A stretch of 64,000 bases of DNA from Acinetobacter guerrae (lineage in GTDB: Bacteria; Pseudomonadota; Gammaproteobacteria; Pseudomonadales; Moraxellaceae): contig NZ_LXGN01000011.1 in NCBI RefSeq assembly GCF_009372255.1, positions 1 through 64,000 on the forward strand. Direction: 5' to 3'. Both the position numbers and the translations under genes were made by a program. Of this stretch, positions 60,378 through 64,000 are shown in pieces; position 1 is the stretch's first letter; each line of letters opens with the position of its first letter. The notes under the pieces are model-generated. The model was not told the origin of the DNA and ran no database searches. It worked only from the letters and a program-made list of their open reading frames with translations.

Positions 60378-61457
60378 TTAAGCATTACGTTTTGCAAAGT
60401 CATCCATAAAGTTAACCAATGCCTGCACACCTTCAAGCGGTACAGCATTGTAAATACTTGCACGCATACCACCAACTGAACGATGCCCTGCCAGATTCAA
60501 CAAGTGCCGTTCTTCTGCTTCTTTCAAAAATAATTTTTCCAAAGCTTCATCTGCCAATGTAAATGGCACATTCATAATAGAACGGTTTGCCTCTGCAATC
60601 GGATTATTATAAAAATCACTGGCATCAATATAACCATAAAGCAAGTTGGCTTTTTCTAGATTGATCTTGTGGATGGCATCTACCCCGCCCTGCTCAAGTA
60701 ACCATTCAAACACCAAACCTGATAAATACCATGAATAAGTCGCTGGTGTATTCACCATCGAATCATTTTTGGCCTGCGCTGAATATTGCAAAATACTTGG
60801 AATATCTGAACGCGCTTGATCAAGTAAGTCATCACGTACAATCACAATCGTTAAACCTGCTGGACCAATATTTTTTTGCGCACCCGCATAAATAAGACCA
60901 AACTTTGATACATCTATTGGCGCAGATAAAATACTTGAAGAAAGGTCTGACACTAAAGGCGCATCAACCTCTGGAATACCAGCAAATTGTAAACCACCAA
61001 TCGTTTCATTGTCTGCATAATGCACATAGGCAACATCTGGAGACAGGTTCCATTCACGTTGATCTTTAATCGCAAGTTTGCCATTAAGTGTTGTACCCGC
61101 TTCTATCACATTGATCTCGCCATAACGCTGCGCTTCTTTCAATGCTTTTTCTGACCAGATCCCAGTATGAATATAATCCGCTTTAGGATTTTTACCCAAC
61201 AGATTGAGTGGAATTGCTGAAAACTGTAGTGATGCTCCACCTTGTAAAAATAAAACTTTATAATTTTGCGGAATATTCATTAACTTGCGTAAATCAGCTT
61301 CAGCTTTTTCTGCAACTGCGACATAGTCTTTACTACGATGACTCATTTCCATAATGGAAAGGCCCTTACCCTGCCAGTCCAATAACTCAGCTTGAGCTTT
61401 TTCTAAAACGGCAGTCGGTAAGGCAGCAGGGCCAGCACAGAAATTGTACGCGCGCAT
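60378..61457 (-). CDS. serC: Phosphoserine aminotransferase
   Basis: This 359-residue PLP enzyme makes phosphoserine from phosphohydroxypyruvate and also serves pyridoxine synthesis. The start MRAYNFCAGPAALP, the PLP lysine in IYAGAQKNIGPAGLTIVIV (near residue 195) and the closing GHRSVGGMRASIYNA with the phosphate-binding Arg are all present. The frame runs to 61508, but the ATG at 61457 fits the family. AAGGAAA lies about 6 bases upstream. Single-gene unit here, away from pheA. Confidence 0.96.
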   Translation of the reverse strand: MRAYNFCAGPAALPTAVLEKAQAELLDWQGKGLSIMEMSHRSKDYVAVAEKAEADLRKLMNIPQNYKVLFLQGGASLQFSAIPLNLLGKNPKADYIHTGIWSEKALKEAQRYGEINVIEAGTTLNGKLAIKDQREWNLSPDVAYVHYADNETIGGLQFAGIPEVDAPLVSDLSSSILSAPIDVSKFGLIYAGAQKNIGPAGLTIVIVRDDLLDQARSDIPSILQYSAQAKNDSMVNTPATYSWYLSGLVFEWLLEQGGVDAIHKINLEKANLLYGYIDASDFYNNPIAEANRSIMNVPFTLADEALEKLFLKEAEERHLLNLAGHRSVGGMRASIYNAVPLEGVQALVNFMDDFAKRNA

Positions 61458-61762
61458 GATTTTTCCTTTGTTAAAGTGAAACAAAATTAAACTGTTGCAT
61501 TTAACCACATCTTGGGATTTCGTGCAGTAATTGAACCCATAAATATTTCAATAGAAACTGCCGAGTATCGTTATTTAATCTATAAATCATTTTAATTTAG
61601 GCTAAAATTAAACGCACAGTTTCATGCCTAATCAGGTTTAATTTGCAACGTTAAACCACTTATGCGCGTGAGCCTGTTATACAAATGTATTGTAAACAAT
61701 TCAATAACTTACTTTTATAAAGAATCCACTACACTAGCTGAAAATATTAAAAGTTGTTTGAT
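61458..61762. other. Gap between divergent serC and the TolC-like gene
   Basis: About 305 bases without a gene, presumably holding both promoters. No repeat or strong hairpin seen. Confidence 0.5.
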
Positions 61763-63262
61763 ATGAAATTTAGACGTCAGGTTTATACAACAAAACCAAC
61801 CTTTTTGACGCAAGCTTTAATCAAGATCATGGCGGCTGGGTTAGGTTTTACAGGATTATGCGCTCAAGTGCAGGCGCAAAACTTTAGTTATGCGCAAGCA
61901 GAACAGCAAATAATTGAAAACTCTTACACAACTCAGGCCAATCAAGCATTGCAAAGTTCAGCAAAACTCGATGCAGAAGCGGTAAAAGGTTTAGGGCTGC
62001 CACGTATTGACTTCAATGTTCGTGCTTATAAATTTCATAGTGAAGCCGATGTACCACTTAATTCATTTAAGCAAGGCATTGAAAATGCTTTAAATGACAA
62101 ACTCGATAATCAGCTAAATGAATGGCAAAATGTTATTCCACCCAATATTATCGGTGACGTTGAAAGTGGCATGAATGGCGTTATTCATGATGGCGTCAAT
62201 ATGGTTCCGAACTATGCCAACTTGACTTTACAGGATGAACAAATACGTTCATCTATCTCAATGGTGATGCCACTTTATACAGGTGGTTTACTCAAATCCA
62301 CCAAACAAATTGCAGCGATTCAATCGCAACGTTCTGAACTCAATACTGAACAGCAACAAGATGTACAACGTTTTGAGATGATTCAAGCGTATTTCAATGT
62401 GCAATTACAACAGCAACTTCTCAAATCCAGTCAGTTTAATTTCGATGCCATGCAGCGCCATCTGGATAATGCACTTAAACTTGAGAAACAAGGATTTTTA
62501 AGCAAAGGACAACGAATGCAATTTGAAGTGGCGCGAAATAACGCGCAGCGCTTATTGCAAAGTGCGCAGGCAAATCTACAAAGCAGTCAATTTCAATTGA
62601 ATAATTTGCTCAGAACCAATCAAGTGAACCAACTCACCACGCCATTATTTATAAATAAAGTGCAAACTCAGTCCTTAGATAATTTAATGGCAACCTATCC
62701 AGAACAGTCCAGTTTGGTACGTAAAATGCAAATGGATACCCAAATTGCCAATGAAAATGTTCGCGTACAGCAAGCAGCAAAAAAACCGAACTTATTTGCT
62801 TTTGGTGAATATAGCCTTGATGATAAAGAAAACTGGATCGTTGGAATTGCAGCAAAATATAATCTATTTTCAGGAATCGATAAAAGTAAAAGTATCCATT
62901 CCGCAGAGCTTAAACGCTATGCAACAGAACTACTCACTGCAAGAACCAAACAAGAAATTGAAAACGTGATGAATAAATCTTATAGCGAACTGAATTCAGC
63001 ACAACAGAGTCATGCTTTGCTTTTACAGAATCAAAAAGCTGCTCAGGAAAATTTACGCATTCAGGAACTTTCGTTTAAAGAAGATATGGGTACAGCGACT
63101 CAAGTCATCGATGCGCAAAATGCCCTAAATGCCTTAAATACCGAAATGGCACTGAATGCTTATAAATACATACTATCATTGGCAACTTTATTACAAAGTC
63201 ACGGCTCAATTTCAAGTTTTAAAGCCTATGTAAACCAGCCAAATACCGATTATATTCGTTAA
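61763..63262 (+). CDS. TolC-like outer membrane efflux protein
   Basis: This 499-residue trimeric outer membrane channel has a signal peptide (hydrophobic MAAGLGFTGLCAQVQA, cleaved near residue 37) and two OEP repeats. Each has long coiled-coil helices (for example RFEMIQAYFNVQLQQQLLKS and LRIQELSFKEDMGTATQVID) and a beta strand such as IRSSISMVMPLYTGG or WIVGIAAKYNLFSG. The ATG at 61763 follows a TTG at 61754. It is directly followed, with a strong ribosome site, by an HlyD-type adaptor gene, so it belongs to an export operon that runs off the window. Confidence 0.9.
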   Translation: MKFRRQVYTTKPTFLTQALIKIMAAGLGFTGLCAQVQAQNFSYAQAEQQIIENSYTTQANQALQSSAKLDAEAVKGLGLPRIDFNVRAYKFHSEADVPLNSFKQGIENALNDKLDNQLNEWQNVIPPNIIGDVESGMNGVIHDGVNMVPNYANLTLQDEQIRSSISMVMPLYTGGLLKSTKQIAAIQSQRSELNTEQQQDVQRFEMIQAYFNVQLQQQLLKSSQFNFDAMQRHLDNALKLEKQGFLSKGQRMQFEVARNNAQRLLQSAQANLQSSQFQLNNLLRTNQVNQLTTPLFINKVQTQSLDNLMATYPEQSSLVRKMQMDTQIANENVRVQQAAKKPNLFAFGEYSLDDKENWIVGIAAKYNLFSGIDKSKSIHSAELKRYATELLTARTKQEIENVMNKSYSELNSAQQSHALLLQNQKAAQENLRIQELSFKEDMGTATQVIDAQNALNALNTEMALNAYKYILSLATLLQSHGSISSFKAYVNQPNTDYIR

Positions 63263-63275
63263 AGGAGAGGACATG

Positions 63276-64000
63276 ATGAATCAAGATCAACCACCATCTG
63301 ATGCTCAACATCCAGATTCCTCTTCTATCACAGAGAATGAAAATATCCAGCATGATGAAACCGAGCAAAACAATAAAGAGCAGCAAAATAAGCCTGAAAA
63401 ACCTAAAAAAAAGGGGCTCATAAAAATCATTGTTGCAGTTGTGGTGTTATTACTACTCGGACTGATTGCCTACGGACTTTGGAAAGCCTACCAACCCAAG
63501 CAGGTCGAATTACAAGGTCGTGTAGAAGCAGAAACGTTACACGTCAGTACCAAAGTTCCAAGTCGTATAGAACAGATTTATGTTTCTGAAGGACAAAAAG
63601 TTAAAAAAGGGCAAGCTTTAGTACTTCTGGTCAGCCCAGAAATTCAGGCAAAAAAGCAACAGGCACAGGCGGCGCTACAATCTGCACAAGCGCTGCAATC
63701 TACAGCTGAACGTGGTTCACAGGAAGAGAATATTGATTCCTTGTATGCAAACTGGAAAAGCGTACAGGCACAGTCTGAACTTGCGAGTAAAACCTACCAA
63801 CGTGGTGCGGTACTCTATAAAGAAGGCGTGATTTCACGTCAGCGCCGTGATGAAATGTATGCTGCACAACAATCTGCCAAAGAACTCAGTGAAGCGGCTT
63901 ACCAACAATATGCCCGCGCCAAAAGAGGCAGTACCCCACAACAACAATCAATGGCTGATGCACAGGTCGAAATTGCTCAAGCTGCTTTAGCTGAAGCCAA
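63276..64000 (+). CDS. HlyD-family periplasmic adaptor, incomplete at window end
   Basis: At least 241 residues of a membrane fusion protein are present, 3' end cut off by the window. The cytosolic N-terminus is long and acidic (about 1-45), then a membrane helix (IIVAVVVLLLLGLIAYGLW), a biotinyl-lipoyl-like strand pair (VSTKVPSRIEQIYVSEGQKV) and an alpha-helical hairpin (QAKKQQAQAALQSAQALQST onward). AGGAG lies 8 bases before the ATG at 63276 (an ATG at 63273 is also possible). With the TolC-like gene it forms an exporter; the inner membrane pump would lie beyond 64,000. Confidence 0.9.
   Translation, partial: MNQDQPPSDAQHPDSSSITENENIQHDETEQNNKEQQNKPEKPKKKGLIKIIVAVVVLLLLGLIAYGLWKAYQPKQVELQGRVEAETLHVSTKVPSRIEQIYVSEGQKVKKGQALVLLVSPEIQAKKQQAQAALQSAQALQSTAERGSQEENIDSLYANWKSVQAQSELASKTYQRGAVLYKEGVISRQRRDEMYAAQQSAKELSEAAYQQYARAKRGSTPQQQSMADAQVEIAQAALAEA

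Overview
The window is chromosomal DNA of a low-GC gammaproteobacterium, almost certainly an Acinetobacter. The main pointers are the TyrA-AroA fusion gene next to pheA, two CSLREA-type proteins with GlyGly-CTERM-like tails (the rhombotarget style known from Acinetobacter), the purM-purN / AI-2E permease-hda arrangement, comEC beside lolD, and AT-rich codon use. I did not try to name a species.

Layout. 1-15,300: an Ala-rich lipoprotein, a decayed GNAT gene, yaaA, pepD, a small unknown gene, the aromatic amino acid genes tyrA-aroA and pheA, an iron-type esterase with a Fur-box-like site, a PfpI-like gene, an acyl-CoA dehydrogenase, the aspT-aspD aspartate/alanine exchange pair, ohr and greB. 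15,700-27,000: two lytic transglycosylases, an SCP2 protein, ttcA, htpX, a DUF4112 protein, mgtE, an RND pump gene without neighbouring partners, and dgkA. A cluster of DnaA-box-like sequences lies in the gap at about 18,570-18,610.

27,236-35,298: an integrated mobile element of about 8.0 kb sits in the 3' half of a tRNA-Ser(UGA) gene and is bounded by 64-bp exact direct repeats. It has the order integrase, AlpA-like regulator, PrimPol-helicase replication protein, iteron-rich putative origin, four small tightly packed genes (one with a DUF5681-like motif), and two opposite-strand genes for exported proteins of unknown function. This is the plan of a phage satellite (P4/PICI-like) without structural genes. 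It is the most interesting part of the window: the origin, paired GCTTAC sites near both ends, and the cargo all look undescribed.

35,400-64,000: ordinary core genome. It holds fadH, a DMT exporter with a divergent LysR regulator, argG, the two tandem CSLREA/GlyGly-CTERM surface proteins, hda with an AI-2E-family permease, purM-purN, a hydrolase, sppA, a lipid A-type acyltransferase, comEC, lolD with a single lolC/E-type permease, a PilZ protein, another DMT exporter, a YaiI-family protein, two unknown genes (one a 49-residue membrane protein), serC, and the start of a TolC-HlyD type export operon that runs off the window end.

All family assignments come from reading motifs and from memory of the families; no database search was run.
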